This document shows positions 9,234 to 18,594 of a stretch of 64,000 nucleotides of DNA, in pieces. The DNA comes from an uncultured Muribaculaceae bacterium. GTDB lineage: Bacteria; Bacteroidota; Bacteroidia; Bacteroidales; Muribaculaceae. Under the pieces are notes generated by a model. It did not search any database, had not been told where the DNA came from, and was given only the letters and a program-made list of their open reading frames with translations. How positions within the stretch are numbered: position 1 is the stretch's first letter; each line of letters starts with the position of its first letter. Made by a program: the position numbers and the translations under genes. Location of the stretch: positions 1-64,000 of the forward strand of contig CAJUPY010000015.1 of NCBI GenBank assembly GCA_910588035.1, in the 5' to 3' direction.

Positions 9234-9263
9234 TTGAATTATTAGAAAAATGTCGTATTTTTG
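9234..9263 (+). promoter_or_regulatory. Consensus promoter for the GH31 gene
   Basis: TTG (9234-9236), 19 bases, TATTTTTG (9256-9263). The expected transcription start near 9269 rules out the upstream TTG codon at 9261 as a start and supports the ATG at 9303. Confidence 0.8.
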
Positions 9264-9302
9264 CACAGATTTCTAACCTCTACCCACATTAAGCCAATCA
9301 AA

Positions 9303-11849
9303 ATGAAACTGATTAAAAAACAAATGCTGTTGACCGCCATGGCCTTCTTTGCGTCGGTCACCGCATCGGCCGATACCGACGGTGTGGTCTACAGCGACAA
9401 GAACGTGCGTTTCACTGTTGTCACAGACGGCCTCGTCAGAATGGAGTATTCTCCCAAGGGCCGTTTCACAGACGACCGCTCGTTCATAGCCTACAATCGT
9501 TCGTACCCTGAAAACAATGCCAAAGTGACCGACGACGGCAAGAATGTCGTGATCGAGACGCCGAAGCTCACTCTGACATACAAGAAAGGCAAGGGTCCGT
9601 TGACTGCTGAAAACCTGAAAGTGGTGTCTAAAGACACCTCCAAACCCATTGAGTGGACTCCGGGAATGGAGCAGAAGGAAAACCTGTGGGGCACGACCCG
9701 AACCCTCGATCGCTGGGACGGTCAGGAATATCTGAAAAAAGTCGATGACAATTGGACACGCACCCACAAAGATCTCGAGACCGGATTGCTGGCACGCGAC
9801 GGTTGGACTTTCATTGACGACTCAAAAAGCTATCTGGTCGACAACGATGCTGAGTTGCCGTGGGTAGCAGAGCGCAATAAAAAGAATAAAGGTGCCCAGG
9901 ACTGGTATCTCATGGTTTATGGCGACGACTACAAGGGTGCGTTGAAAGACTTCACGACCCTGTCGGGTAAGATTCCTATGCCGCCGCGCTATGCGTTCGG
10001 TTACTGGTGGTCACGCTGGTGGGCCTATTCCGACCATGAGCTGCGTGAGCTTGTCGATAACTTCGAAAGCTATGGAATTCCGCTTGAGGTACTTGTCGTA
10101 GACATGGACTGGCACTATACCGACGAGGCACACGGCGGTTGGACCGGCTGGACCTGGAACCGCCGTCTGTTCCCCGATCCGAAAGGCTTCCTGAACTATC
10201 TGCGCGACCGCAACATGAAAATCACCCTAAATCTCCACCCTGCGTCGGGAGTCAAGAAGTTTGAGGAATCATATCCTGAGATCGCACGCGAGAACGGCAT
10301 TGACCCGGCTACCGAGGCCGACATACCCTGGGTGTCGTCAGACAAGCGGTTCATCAAGAGCATGTTCAAGCACATTCTCGACCCGATGTCGGCCGAGGGT
10401 ATCAATTTCTGGTGGCTCGACTGGCAGCAACAGCTCAACGACTCAAAGTTTGAGAACCTCAGCAACACATGGTGGTTGAACCACACGTTCTATAACCACA
10501 TGAAGAATACCTACGACGCGCGACCCATGGTCTTCCACCGTTGGGGCGGACTCGGCAACCACCGCTATCCTATCGGTTTCTCAGGCGACAGCTACGCGAC
10601 CTGGAAGACTTTGAAGTTTATGCCCTATTTCACGGCCACGGCAGCCAATGTTGGCTATGGATACTGGTGTCATGACATCGGCGGCTTTTATGTGGCTCCC
10701 GGTGACTCTGTCTTTGATACCGAACTCTATGTCAGATCGTTCCAGCTCGCGGCCCACAGCCCGATGATGAGAACCCATTCGACCAAAAACGCCAAGGCAC
10801 AGAAAGAACCGTGGACTTTTGACCGCAAGACTCTCGAGGGAATACGTCAGGCTGTCACACGCCGTTATGAAATGGCTCCATACATCTACACCATGGCCCG
10901 CAATGCCTACGACACCGGTGTCTCAATATGCCGTCCGATGTACTATGATTATCCCTCTCTTGAGGAGGCCTATAAATATGACACTCAATACATGTATGGC
11001 GACAACATGCTTGTCTCTCCGGTAGTGACTCCTTCGGTCGACGGATATGCCACTGTCGAGGTTTGGTTGCCCGACGGTCAATGGTATGAGAACGCCACCG
11101 GCACGATGCTCGAGGGCGGCAAGGTCTATAAACGCCGTTTTGCTCTCGATGAGGTTCCGGTCTATGTAAAAGCAGGTTCGGTTCTTCCGTTCCATGCAGG
11201 CCGCGAGACCAAACTGCGCCGCAACGATGCACCCTGGGCTTTGACTGTCTTCCCCGGCGGAGACGGCGAGTTCACGGTTTATGAAGATTTTGGCGACGAT
11301 TCAAACTACGACAAGGAATATGCTACGACAAAGGTCACCTCGCGTCGCGTCGGCGACAAACTGACCGTCACTGTCGATCCGCGTCAGGGTAGCTACAAGG
11401 AGATGCCCGACAGCCGTGAGATGAAGGTCAAGGTGTTGGCCACCAAACGCCCGACATCGGTCAAGGTCGACGGAACTGACGCCTCGTTTGAATATGATCC
11501 GACTCAATTGGCTGCGATCGTGACATTGCCTTCGAAGGCCGCTTCGGCAAAACGGGTTGTTGAGATGTCATTCCCGTCTGACGCCACTATAGCCGACGGA
11601 ACGATCGGTAACATGCACCGTTTTGTCAAGACATTCGGTGATTTGAAAAACCGCTATGCCAAGCTTGAGGTCACCGAAGATTTCGGCCCGCTCAGCGTCA
11701 TCTATGAGGCAGTCGGATACTATCCTGAGAAGACCGACGAACTCGTCGGCCAGTTCCGTGAACGTTTCAACCGTTTGCCCGAGATCGCCAAAGAGCAGCC
11801 GATGAGCGACTCGGCCCGTGAATGGTTCCTTAAAGGAGTCGGTTTATGA
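9303..11849 (+). CDS. GH31 alpha-glucosidase/alpha-xylosidase family protein
   Basis: An exported glycoside hydrolase of 848 residues with a signal peptide (MKLIKKQMLL...VTASA). It has an N-terminal beta-sandwich (about 25-215), a catalytic barrel (about 220-560) and C-terminal beta domains. The catalytic nucleophile is D373 in NFWWLDWQ and the acid/base is D429 in GFSGDSYATW, both at the usual GH31 positions. The WTGWTWNRRLFPDPKGF stretch is also typical. Substrate (alpha-glucan, xyloside or N-glycan glucose) cannot be read from sequence. ATG 9303 is chosen because the promoter overlaps any earlier codon. It shares a 4-base ATGA overlap with the next gene. Confidence 0.92.
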   Translation: MKLIKKQMLLTAMAFFASVTASADTDGVVYSDKNVRFTVVTDGLVRMEYSPKGRFTDDRSFIAYNRSYPENNAKVTDDGKNVVIETPKLTLTYKKGKGPLTAENLKVVSKDTSKPIEWTPGMEQKENLWGTTRTLDRWDGQEYLKKVDDNWTRTHKDLETGLLARDGWTFIDDSKSYLVDNDAELPWVAERNKKNKGAQDWYLMVYGDDYKGALKDFTTLSGKIPMPPRYAFGYWWSRWWAYSDHELRELVDNFESYGIPLEVLVVDMDWHYTDEAHGGWTGWTWNRRLFPDPKGFLNYLRDRNMKITLNLHPASGVKKFEESYPEIARENGIDPATEADIPWVSSDKRFIKSMFKHILDPMSAEGINFWWLDWQQQLNDSKFENLSNTWWLNHTFYNHMKNTYDARPMVFHRWGGLGNHRYPIGFSGDSYATWKTLKFMPYFTATAANVGYGYWCHDIGGFYVAPGDSVFDTELYVRSFQLAAHSPMMRTHSTKNAKAQKEPWTFDRKTLEGIRQAVTRRYEMAPYIYTMARNAYDTGVSICRPMYYDYPSLEEAYKYDTQYMYGDNMLVSPVVTPSVDGYATVEVWLPDGQWYENATGTMLEGGKVYKRRFALDEVPVYVKAGSVLPFHAGRETKLRRNDAPWALTVFPGGDGEFTVYEDFGDDSNYDKEYATTKVTSRRVGDKLTVTVDPRQGSYKEMPDSREMKVKVLATKRPTSVKVDGTDASFEYDPTQLAAIVTLPSKAASAKRVVEMSFPSDATIADGTIGNMHRFVKTFGDLKNRYAKLEVTEDFGPLSVIYEAVGYYPEKTDELVGQFRERFNRLPEIAKEQPMSDSAREWFLKGVGL

Positions 11850-12769
11850 TCAGACTACTCATGACAATAATCATCGCCGTGGCCGTTTCGGTCACGGCGA
11901 TGTCGGCAAAAGAAACCGGGAAATCAAGGTTCAATCTCGCGACTTACAACATCAGGTTTCTGAGCAAATCAGATTCGCTTGCCGGAAATAACTGGCACCG
12001 CCGCTGTCCCGAGATCGCGAAGGTGGTCCGTCTTCACGAATTTGACATTTTCGGGACTCAGGAAGGATTGAAATATCAACTTGAGACACTTAAGGCTGAG
12101 TTGCCCGGTTATGACTATATCGGAGTCGGGCGCACCGACGGCAAGTCGGCCGGAGAACACTCGGCGATATACTACGACACGACGCAGTTTGACGTCGTTG
12201 ACCACGGTGATTTCTGGCTGTCGGAAACACCCGACAAACCCGGTCTGGGGTGGGACGCCGCATGTTACCGCATTTGCACCTGGGGGCGTTTCCGTCACCG
12301 TCAGTCGGGACGCGAGTTCCTCTATTTCAATCTTCACATGGACCATGTCGGCAAGACGGCACGCATTGAGAGCGGCAAGCTGATTCAACGCAAGATCAAG
12401 GAGTTTGGAAGCGATTTGCCAACATTTCTGTCGGGTGATTTCAATGTAGATCAAAACAACGAGTGCTACAGGTCGATTGTCGATGCGGGAGTCTTTCGCG
12501 ATTCCCACTCGATCGCCGGCTATGTCCATGAACCCAACGGCACGTGGAACGACTGGAAGCCAAACGGATTCACACGAAGCCGCATCGACCACATTTTCGT
12601 GACCGACGGCATCGAGGTGAAAAAATATGCCATTTTTACTGACCACTATTTCTCTACCGATAAACCTCAGACTCATGACAAAGGCGAAGGCTATGACTTC
12701 GAGGTTGTCGACTACACGCTCCGCACCCCTTCTGACCACTATCCGGTCATGGTGGCGGTGGAACTCTGA
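11846..12769 (+). CDS. Secreted endonuclease/exonuclease/phosphatase-family protein
   Basis: A 307-residue EEP-fold protein with a signal peptide (1-21). The visible core motifs are LATYNIRF, the metal-binding GTQEGLKYQ glutamate, YFNLHMDHVG, LSGDFNVDQN, RIDHIFVTDG and the terminal catalytic SDHYPV. This DNase I-like set is typical of exported phosphodiesterases or phosphatases (sphingomyelinase- or inositol-phosphatase-like) in gut Bacteroidales. The natural substrate is not deducible. Translational coupling to the GH31 gene (ATGA overlap) suggests joint use of a host or plant glycan/lipid. Confidence 0.85.
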   Translation: MIRLLMTIIIAVAVSVTAMSAKETGKSRFNLATYNIRFLSKSDSLAGNNWHRRCPEIAKVVRLHEFDIFGTQEGLKYQLETLKAELPGYDYIGVGRTDGKSAGEHSAIYYDTTQFDVVDHGDFWLSETPDKPGLGWDAACYRICTWGRFRHRQSGREFLYFNLHMDHVGKTARIESGKLIQRKIKEFGSDLPTFLSGDFNVDQNNECYRSIVDAGVFRDSHSIAGYVHEPNGTWNDWKPNGFTRSRIDHIFVTDGIEVKKYAIFTDHYFSTDKPQTHDKGEGYDFEVVDYTLRTPSDHYPVMVAVEL

Positions 12770-12871
12770 TTTGCATTGATACGACATTTTTCGGGCGACC
12801 ATGTGTTGATTGCACTTGGCCGCTTTTTTGTGAAAAAACGAATGAACTTATTGCTAAGATTTCAAAAAAAC

Positions 12872-12906
12872 GAAAAGGCTGCCTCACGGTAGCCTTTTCA
12901 TTTTTT
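12872..12906 (+). terminator. Terminator after the GH31-EEP operon
   Basis: A 9-bp stem (12872-12880 with 12891-12899) with a 10-base loop, followed by a T-rich stretch. Confidence 0.8.
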
Positions 12907-13152
12907 ATAATAAACCAATCATTATCACATTTCTTACAGTTATGCTCTTTATCATTAGAACCCTCAGAATGAGTAAAAGTTTATGTCGAAATTGAAATAA
13001 AATGGAGAATTCACGATTTGAAATGATATATTATTGAAAATCAGGATAGTAGATTTTGTTAAAATTTGTGACCTGATTATTAACAATGTTAAACATAGTG
13101 TTTATATTATCGATTTACCGGCGATTGTCGGAAAAAATAGACCGATTGTGCG

Positions 13153-13160
13153 TAACTTTG
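13153..13160 (+). promoter_or_regulatory. -7 box (TAACTTTG) for ybaK
   Basis: TAACTTTG matches TAnnTTTG and lies 21 bases before the ATG at 13182. The nearest upstream TTG triplets are not at the ideal spacing. Confidence 0.5.
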
Positions 13161-13181
13161 CTGTCAAAGAATCAGAAAAAT

Positions 13182-13682
13182 ATGTCAGGAACTATAAAGA
13201 CTAATGCAGCGAGACTCCTTGACCGCGCAAAGATAGCCTACAGTCTTGTGCCATATGAAGTCGATGAGAACAATCTCGCGGCAACCCATGTGGCTGAGCA
13301 ACTCGGTGAAGATATAAAGTGTGTTTTCAAGACTCTTGTGCTCCATGGCGACCGGTGTGGCCATTTTGTGGTTGTCATTCCTGGTGATGCCGAGGTCGAT
13401 CTGAAGAAGGCGGCCAAAGTGGCGGGCGACAAAAAGGTCGATCTTATCGCGATGAAAGATCTGTTGCCGCTGACGGGTTACATACGCGGCGGCTGTTCAC
13501 CAATCGGAATGAAGAAGTCGTTTCCGACATTCTATCATCAGACGGTTGTTGACTTTCAAAAAATATATGTGAGTGCCGGACAGCGGGGACTGCAGTTTTG
13601 CGTCTCACCTGACGATCTGATAAAATATACACGCGGCATTGTTGCCGATCTGATAAAGGGGGAAGCTGATGATGAAGAATAG
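13182..13682 (+). CDS. ybaK: Cys-tRNA(Pro)/Cys-tRNA(Cys) deacylase, YbaK family
   Basis: Hydrolyses mischarged Cys-tRNA(Pro), a trans-editing activity. The 166-residue protein has the YbaK/EbsC pattern: ATHVAEQLGEDIKCVFKTLV, the conserved lysine region KKAAKVAGDKKVDLIA, GYIRGGCSPIGMKK and the C-terminal SAGQRGLQFCVSPDDLI. ATG 13182 is preferred over 13086 because the extra 32 residues are not family-like and lie upstream of the promoter box. Its end overlaps aroC by 14 bases. Confidence 0.9.
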   Translation: MSGTIKTNAARLLDRAKIAYSLVPYEVDENNLAATHVAEQLGEDIKCVFKTLVLHGDRCGHFVVVIPGDAEVDLKKAAKVAGDKKVDLIAMKDLLPLTGYIRGGCSPIGMKKSFPTFYHQTVVDFQKIYVSAGQRGLQFCVSPDDLIKYTRGIVADLIKGEADDEE

Positions 13683-14751
13683 GTTTGGGGAGATTTTTTC
13701 GGTCACGACTTTCGGCGAGTCACACGGCCCGGCCGTCGGCGGAGTCATTGACGGTATGCCTGCCGGCATCGAGATCAATCTCGACCGGGTGCAGCATGAG
13801 CTCGATCGCCGTCGCCCCGGACAGTCAGCGATAGTGACCCAACGCGACGAGAAAGACAGAGTCGAGATTCTGTCAGGTGTTTTTGAGGGCCTCACTACCG
13901 GTCAGCCTATCGGATTCATCGTCAGGAATCAGGACCATCATTCGACTGACTATGACAATATGCGCCATGTCTATCGGCCCTCACATGCCGATTACACCTA
14001 CTCGATGAAATATGGTCTTCGTGACCACCGTGGTGGCGGACGTTCGTCGGCCCGCGAGACTGTCTCACGTGTAGTGGCAGGTGCTTTCGCCAGACAGGCT
14101 CTCGAGCAAGTCGGCATCACTGTGGCCGCTTTCACGTCTCAGGTGGGTCAGATTGTGCTCGGCCGTGATATTTCAGATATTGACCTTTCACTCATAGACA
14201 CAAATGACGTGAGATGTCCTGACAGTGTGGCCGCGGCTGAGATGAGAGAGCTGATCATGCAGGTCAAGGGCGAGGGCGACACGGTCGGTGGGGTAGTGAC
14301 ATGTGTTGTCAGAGGTTGTCCTGCCGGACTGGGTGACCCCGCCTTCGATAAACTTCATGCACGGTTGGCATCAGCCATGATGAGCATCAATGCTGCCAAA
14401 GGTTTTGAATATGGTATGGGATTTGAGGGGGCAAGCCGTCGTGGCAGCGAGATGATTGATAATTTTGTAGCGACCGCAGATGGCGGCATAAAGGTGGATA
14501 CAAACAATTCGGGCGGCATTCAGGGAGGTATCTCAAACGGAGCCGACATCGTGTTCAGGGTCGCGTTCAAACCTGTTGCCACTCTTTTGCGCGATGTCGA
14601 GACTGTTAACGACAGAGGTGAGCCGGCGACACTGCATGCCCGCGGACGACATGACCCATGTGTGGTTCCGAGAGCTGTGCCTGTTGTCGAGGCAATGGCG
14701 GCGGCAGTCATTCTCGATGCGTGGTTGTTGAACAAGACAGTCAGAATGTGA
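13669..14751 (+). CDS. aroC: Chorismate synthase
   Basis: Converts EPSP to chorismate in the last shikimate step, using reduced FMN. The 360 residues are the usual length. Signatures are visible: GESHGPAVGGVIDGMPAG near the N terminus, HRGGGRSSARETVSRV, SINAAKGFEYGMGFEGA and NSGGIQGGISNG. Two adjacent ATG codons (13669, 13672) are possible starts. It overlaps ybaK and is followed after 1 base by a radical SAM gene, so the three are probably one operon. The preceding pathway enzyme, AroA, is at 44986-46224. Confidence 0.96.
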   Translation: MMKNRFGEIFSVTTFGESHGPAVGGVIDGMPAGIEINLDRVQHELDRRRPGQSAIVTQRDEKDRVEILSGVFEGLTTGQPIGFIVRNQDHHSTDYDNMRHVYRPSHADYTYSMKYGLRDHRGGGRSSARETVSRVVAGAFARQALEQVGITVAAFTSQVGQIVLGRDISDIDLSLIDTNDVRCPDSVAAAEMRELIMQVKGEGDTVGGVVTCVVRGCPAGLGDPAFDKLHARLASAMMSINAAKGFEYGMGFEGASRRGSEMIDNFVATADGGIKVDTNNSGGIQGGISNGADIVFRVAFKPVATLLRDVETVNDRGEPATLHARGRHDPCVVPRAVPVVEAMAAAVILDAWLLNKTVRM

Positions 14752-14752
14752 T

Positions 14753-15655
14753 ATGCCGAAATTCTATCGCGACTATGCTGATTATCTGGCAGAACGGTTT
14801 CAGTGGAAAATGCAGAAACTGACCGTAGATGCCGGTTTCACATGCCCGAACCGCGACGGTACAAAGGGCTGGGGAGGATGCATCTATTGTAACAACGCGA
14901 CTTTCAGTCCGGCCATATCTGAAAAGACCGAAACTATAGCCTCGCAACTTGAAAACGGTAAGCGTTTTTTCGCCCGCAAGTATCCCGACATGCACTTTCT
15001 GGCCTATTTTCAGTCATACACCAATACCCATGGACGCGATCTTGCCGACCTCATCAGTCTTTATGAAGAAGCGTTGTCAGTCGAACGGGTCGAGGGTATA
15101 ATTATAGGTACTCGTCCTGACTGTATGCCCGACGGGCTGCTGTCGAAGCTGTCTATGCTGAACAAGACGGGCAAGAGAGTGATGGTGGAATATGGTGCGG
15201 AGAGTTCCCACGACATTACTCTGTCACGGGTCAACCGGTGTCACACATGGGGCGATACGGTCGATGCGGTTACCCGCACCCATGAAGCCGGCATAGACGT
15301 AGGCCTCCATCTGATTCTCGGTTTGCCGGGTGAAAGCCGCGAGATGATGCTGGAGACAGTCGACAAGGTGTCGTCATTGCCTGTTGACACGGTGAAGTTC
15401 CACCAGTTGCAGATTGTTGAGCATACACCGTTGGCACACCTCTATCGTGAAGGCCAAGCCGACGTGAGGCTATTTTCGGTCGAAGACTACGCCGCGCTCT
15501 GTTGTGAGATCGTCAGACGCCTGCGCCACGACATTGCGATAGAACGATTCACGTCACAGTCTCCCGACGGTCTGCTGATTGCACCGAGGTGGGGATTGAA
15601 AAACTATCAGTTTGTCAACATGCTCAACCACTTGTTGGAAAAAGCACAGGGTTAA
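14753..15655 (+). CDS. Radical SAM protein, TIGR01212/YhcC family
   Basis: A 300-residue radical SAM enzyme. The cluster-binding cysteines are C31, C43 and C46, in a CPNRDG...GGCIYC arrangement longer than the classical CxxxCxxC but normal for this Elp3-like family. Other family stretches are FQSYTNTHG, GTRPDCMPDG, EYGAESSHD and LHLILGLPGES. The biochemical role of the family is not settled; tRNA modification has been considered. It sits 1 base after aroC, suggesting shared transcription rather than a shared pathway. Confidence 0.88.
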   Translation: MPKFYRDYADYLAERFQWKMQKLTVDAGFTCPNRDGTKGWGGCIYCNNATFSPAISEKTETIASQLENGKRFFARKYPDMHFLAYFQSYTNTHGRDLADLISLYEEALSVERVEGIIIGTRPDCMPDGLLSKLSMLNKTGKRVMVEYGAESSHDITLSRVNRCHTWGDTVDAVTRTHEAGIDVGLHLILGLPGESREMMLETVDKVSSLPVDTVKFHQLQIVEHTPLAHLYREGQADVRLFSVEDYAALCCEIVRRLRHDIAIERFTSQSPDGLLIAPRWGLKNYQFVNMLNHLLEKAQG

Positions 15656-15729
15656 ATAAACTTTTTCATTTTTCAGAGGTCTTAGTTCCGTTAGAAAACA
15701 ATAAGATCAAAACATTCATCTATTTATCT

Positions 15730-18522
15730 ATGCAACGCCGTCATTGGCTCACAGCCGTTATGATTCTCTTTGCCGCCTTGATTTCAGCGGCTTACAACAT
15801 CACAGGAACAGTAATTGACACAAACGGGGAGGCTCTTCCCGATGCCACGGTCAGGCTTCTTTCTTCGCGTGACAGCTCTTATGTGAAAGGAGGAGCCGCC
15901 GATGTTGATGGTAAGTTCAATCTGTCGGGGGTGAAATCAGGAAAATATATACTCGAGTGCAACTACATGGGCTACAAGCCGTCGTTTGTTGACATCGAAA
16001 TCAAAAAAACGACATTTGACGCAGGTAAGATCACCCTTCAGGAGACATCATTCATGTTGAAGGAGGCGACAGTCACTGCAGTGAAGACGCCGATCAAGGT
16101 TATGGAAGACACAATCGAATTCAATGCTGATTCCTATAAAACCCAACCCAATGCCGTTGTAGAAGACCTGCTCAAACGTCTGCCCGGCGTTGAGGTAGAT
16201 TCCGACGGCAAAATCACGGCCAACGGAAAATCGGTCACCAAGATTCTTGTCGACGGCAAGGAATTTTTCAGTGATGATCCGAAAGTTGCGTCTAAGAATC
16301 TGCCTGTGAACATGGTCGACAAACTTCAGGTGGTAGACCGCAAGAGCGATCTTGCACGTCTGACCGGAGTCGATGACGGAGAGGAGGAGACTGTGATAAA
16401 CCTGACAGTCAAAAAAGGCATGAAAAACGGTTGGTTCGGTACCGTAGAAGCCGGATATGGCACTGACAGCCGCTATCAGGAGACATTCAATGTGAACCGT
16501 TTCTGGAATGACAATCAGTTGACTTTCATCGGTAGCGCCAATAACACCAATGACCTCGGTTTCACCGACGGCAACGGCAACCGTTTCCGCCGTTTCGGTG
16601 GCGATAACGGCATCAACAACTCCCAGTCGTTCGGTGTCAACTTCAATATCGGCAACAAAGAAATTTTAAGAGTCGGCGGTGACGTGATGTATTCCCACTC
16701 AAAACGTGATAACCGCCGCCGTCAGGAGCGTGAGTATAACTTCACCGACTCCTTCCCGACCCAGTCGTCAACGAGCCAGGCGATTGACCGCGGACACAAC
16801 GTCAGGGCCGATTTCAGGGTTGAGTGGCGGCCTGACTCATTCAACACTTTCGATTTCCGTCCCCGTGTGTCATACAATGTGAACGATTCCGAGAGTGACT
16901 CGCGTTCGCTTAACCGTGCCGGCAATGTCGCACGTGACTCGGTGACCCGCTCGGTAAATCTCGGCGATTCACACGGAAAATCGTTTGAATTCGGTGGCGA
17001 ACTGGTATATAACCATAACTTCAAACGCCGTCGCGGCCGTTCGTTCTCGGTTCAGATGCGTTACTCGATGAGCAATGTGCGCGAACATGAGAATTCCTAC
17101 TCATGGAACAAGTTCTACCTGCTTGACTCGCTCGATGTCTATGATCAGTATCTCGATAACCACACCTGGAACAATACGGTCGGAACCAGACTGACATGGA
17201 CAGAACCGTTGGGTAATGTAGCCAACGGAAACTTCCTCACGTTTGCATACCGTCTGCAGTATCGCTGGAACAATGCCGACAAGAATGTCTTTGACCATCC
17301 TGTTGACATGACCGATCCGTCAAATCCGGTCATTGACATGGATCAGCTTATGTTCAACGACACATTGAGCAACCAGTTCCGCAACGATTACTTCAGTCAG
17401 GATATACGCGTCGGATATAAGAAAGTTACAAAAGCGATGAACTTCGAGGGCGGTCTGTCGCTCGTGCCGACAATGTCAAAGAGCAAAGATCTGATCAATG
17501 ACAAACGCTCGATTCCGACACGTTGGGTCTGGAACTATGCGCCGTTTGTCAGAATGCGTTACCGCATAAACAAGACGCGCTCGTTTAATTTCAATTACAG
17601 GGGAATGTCGTCACAACCATCCATGTCTCAATTGCAGCCGGTGGCCGACTACACCGACCCGTTGAAAGTAGTTGTCGGTAATCCGGGCCTTGACCCAACG
17701 TTCACCCATTACATCCGGTTGTCATTCAATGACTTCAATATGGACGCCCAACGTTCAATCATGGTGATGGGAGATTTCCAGGTGGCGCAGAACAGCATTG
17801 TCTCAAAAACGACCTACAACACCGGAACGGCCGGTCAGACCACAACTTATGAAAATGTCAACGGTGTCTGGAGCGGACGATTGATGAACATGATTTCATT
17901 CCCGTTCCGTCGCAAGACATGGACATTTCACAACATGATGTTCTTCAATTTCAATCAGAGAGTCGGTTTCAACAACGCATTGCGCAACACCTCGCGTTCG
18001 CTGATGTGGGCCGAGTCATTGGGCATCGCGTTCCGTCCCGACAATCTTGAACTTGAACTTCGCCCGAACTACCGTCTTCAACTTCAGACAAACTCATTGC
18101 AGAACACCAAAAACTCTACGGTACACAACTATGGCGGAACGTTTAACGGAACATATTACACACCGATCGGCATCGTTCTGTCGACCGACCTGAACTACAC
18201 GGCCACAAGTGGTTATTCGGCCGGTTACGATACCAAAACCTGGATGTGGAACGCACAGATCGCATATCAGTTCTTGAAAAACCAGGCTACTGTGGCTGTC
18301 AAAGCCTATGACCTGCTTCAACAGAAATCAAGCATCAGCCGTTCGATCACGGCAAACTATACCGACGACATCGAGTATAACACTTTGACACGCTACTTCA
18401 TGTTCACCTTCACCTATCGGTTCAACACATTTGGCAAAGGAAATGAGCCGGCCGGGCGTGGCAATGGCCGACGTTTCGGAGGTCCCGGAGGCCCCGGTCC
18501 GCGCGGACATCGTCCGAGATGA
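15730..18522 (+). CDS. Outer-membrane beta-barrel protein with N-terminal carboxypeptidase-regulatory-like domain
   Basis: A 930-residue TonB-dependent-receptor-like protein. After the signal peptide, residues 22-105 form a CarboxypepD_reg-like Ig domain (ITGTVIDTNGEALPDATVRL). A plug-like segment follows (VEDLLKRLPGVEVDSDGKIT, VTKILVDGKEFFSDDPK). A long barrel (about 220-915) belongs to the OMP_b-brl_3 type of uncharacterised Bacteroidetes outer-membrane proteins. The C terminus is Gly/Pro/Arg-rich (RRFGGPGGPGPRGHRPR), unusual after a barrel. ATG 15730 is chosen because earlier in-frame codons overlap the radical SAM gene. No partner SusD gene is present, so a glycan substrate is unlikely. 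Confidence 0.85.
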   Translation: MQRRHWLTAVMILFAALISAAYNITGTVIDTNGEALPDATVRLLSSRDSSYVKGGAADVDGKFNLSGVKSGKYILECNYMGYKPSFVDIEIKKTTFDAGKITLQETSFMLKEATVTAVKTPIKVMEDTIEFNADSYKTQPNAVVEDLLKRLPGVEVDSDGKITANGKSVTKILVDGKEFFSDDPKVASKNLPVNMVDKLQVVDRKSDLARLTGVDDGEEETVINLTVKKGMKNGWFGTVEAGYGTDSRYQETFNVNRFWNDNQLTFIGSANNTNDLGFTDGNGNRFRRFGGDNGINNSQSFGVNFNIGNKEILRVGGDVMYSHSKRDNRRRQEREYNFTDSFPTQSSTSQAIDRGHNVRADFRVEWRPDSFNTFDFRPRVSYNVNDSESDSRSLNRAGNVARDSVTRSVNLGDSHGKSFEFGGELVYNHNFKRRRGRSFSVQMRYSMSNVREHENSYSWNKFYLLDSLDVYDQYLDNHTWNNTVGTRLTWTEPLGNVANGNFLTFAYRLQYRWNNADKNVFDHPVDMTDPSNPVIDMDQLMFNDTLSNQFRNDYFSQDIRVGYKKVTKAMNFEGGLSLVPTMSKSKDLINDKRSIPTRWVWNYAPFVRMRYRINKTRSFNFNYRGMSSQPSMSQLQPVADYTDPLKVVVGNPGLDPTFTHYIRLSFNDFNMDAQRSIMVMGDFQVAQNSIVSKTTYNTGTAGQTTTYENVNGVWSGRLMNMISFPFRRKTWTFHNMMFFNFNQRVGFNNALRNTSRSLMWAESLGIAFRPDNLELELRPNYRLQLQTNSLQNTKNSTVHNYGGTFNGTYYTPIGIVLSTDLNYTATSGYSAGYDTKTWMWNAQIAYQFLKNQATVAVKAYDLLQQKSSISRSITANYTDDIEYNTLTRYFMFTFTYRFNTFGKGNEPAGRGNGRRFGGPGGPGPRGHRPR

Positions 18523-18537
18523 TGACAGATAAAAAAA

Positions 18538-18590
18538 GAATTGCCCACGTGGAAACATCACAGACATGCTTCCACGCGGGCAATTCTTTT
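18538..18590. terminator. Bidirectional terminator
   Basis: A 17-bp stem with one mismatch (18538-18554 with 18570-18586), flanked by A7 on the left and TTTTATT on the right. It separates the converging barrel-protein gene (+) and the ATPase-DUF4435 gene (-). Confidence 0.88.
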
Positions 18591-18594
18591 ATTG

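Larger units (their letters stand above)
8984..9302. other. Divergent intergenic region
   Basis: An AT-rich 319-bp gap. Apart from the two consensus promoters at 9060-9090 (-) and 9234-9263 (+), I see only a small inverted repeat, ATGGCC/GGCCAT, around 9192-9209. No RNA gene or ORF is convincing. Confidence 0.5.
12770..13181. other. Intergenic region before ybaK
   Basis: A 412-bp gap holding the terminator at 12872-12906, a very AT-rich stretch (12900-13090) and the ybaK -7 box at 13153. An ATG at 13086 opens an N-terminal extension in frame with ybaK, but it precedes the -7 box and is unlike the family. Nothing else is supported. Confidence 0.5.

Noticed and set aside
9261..9302. TTG start adding 14 residues to the GH31 protein
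   Set aside because: The codon lies within the -7 box TATTTTTG, upstream of the expected transcription start. ATG 9303 starts a normal signal peptide.
13086..13181. Earlier ATG adding 32 residues to YbaK
   Set aside because: It lies upstream of the -7 box at 13153 and the extension is not family-like.
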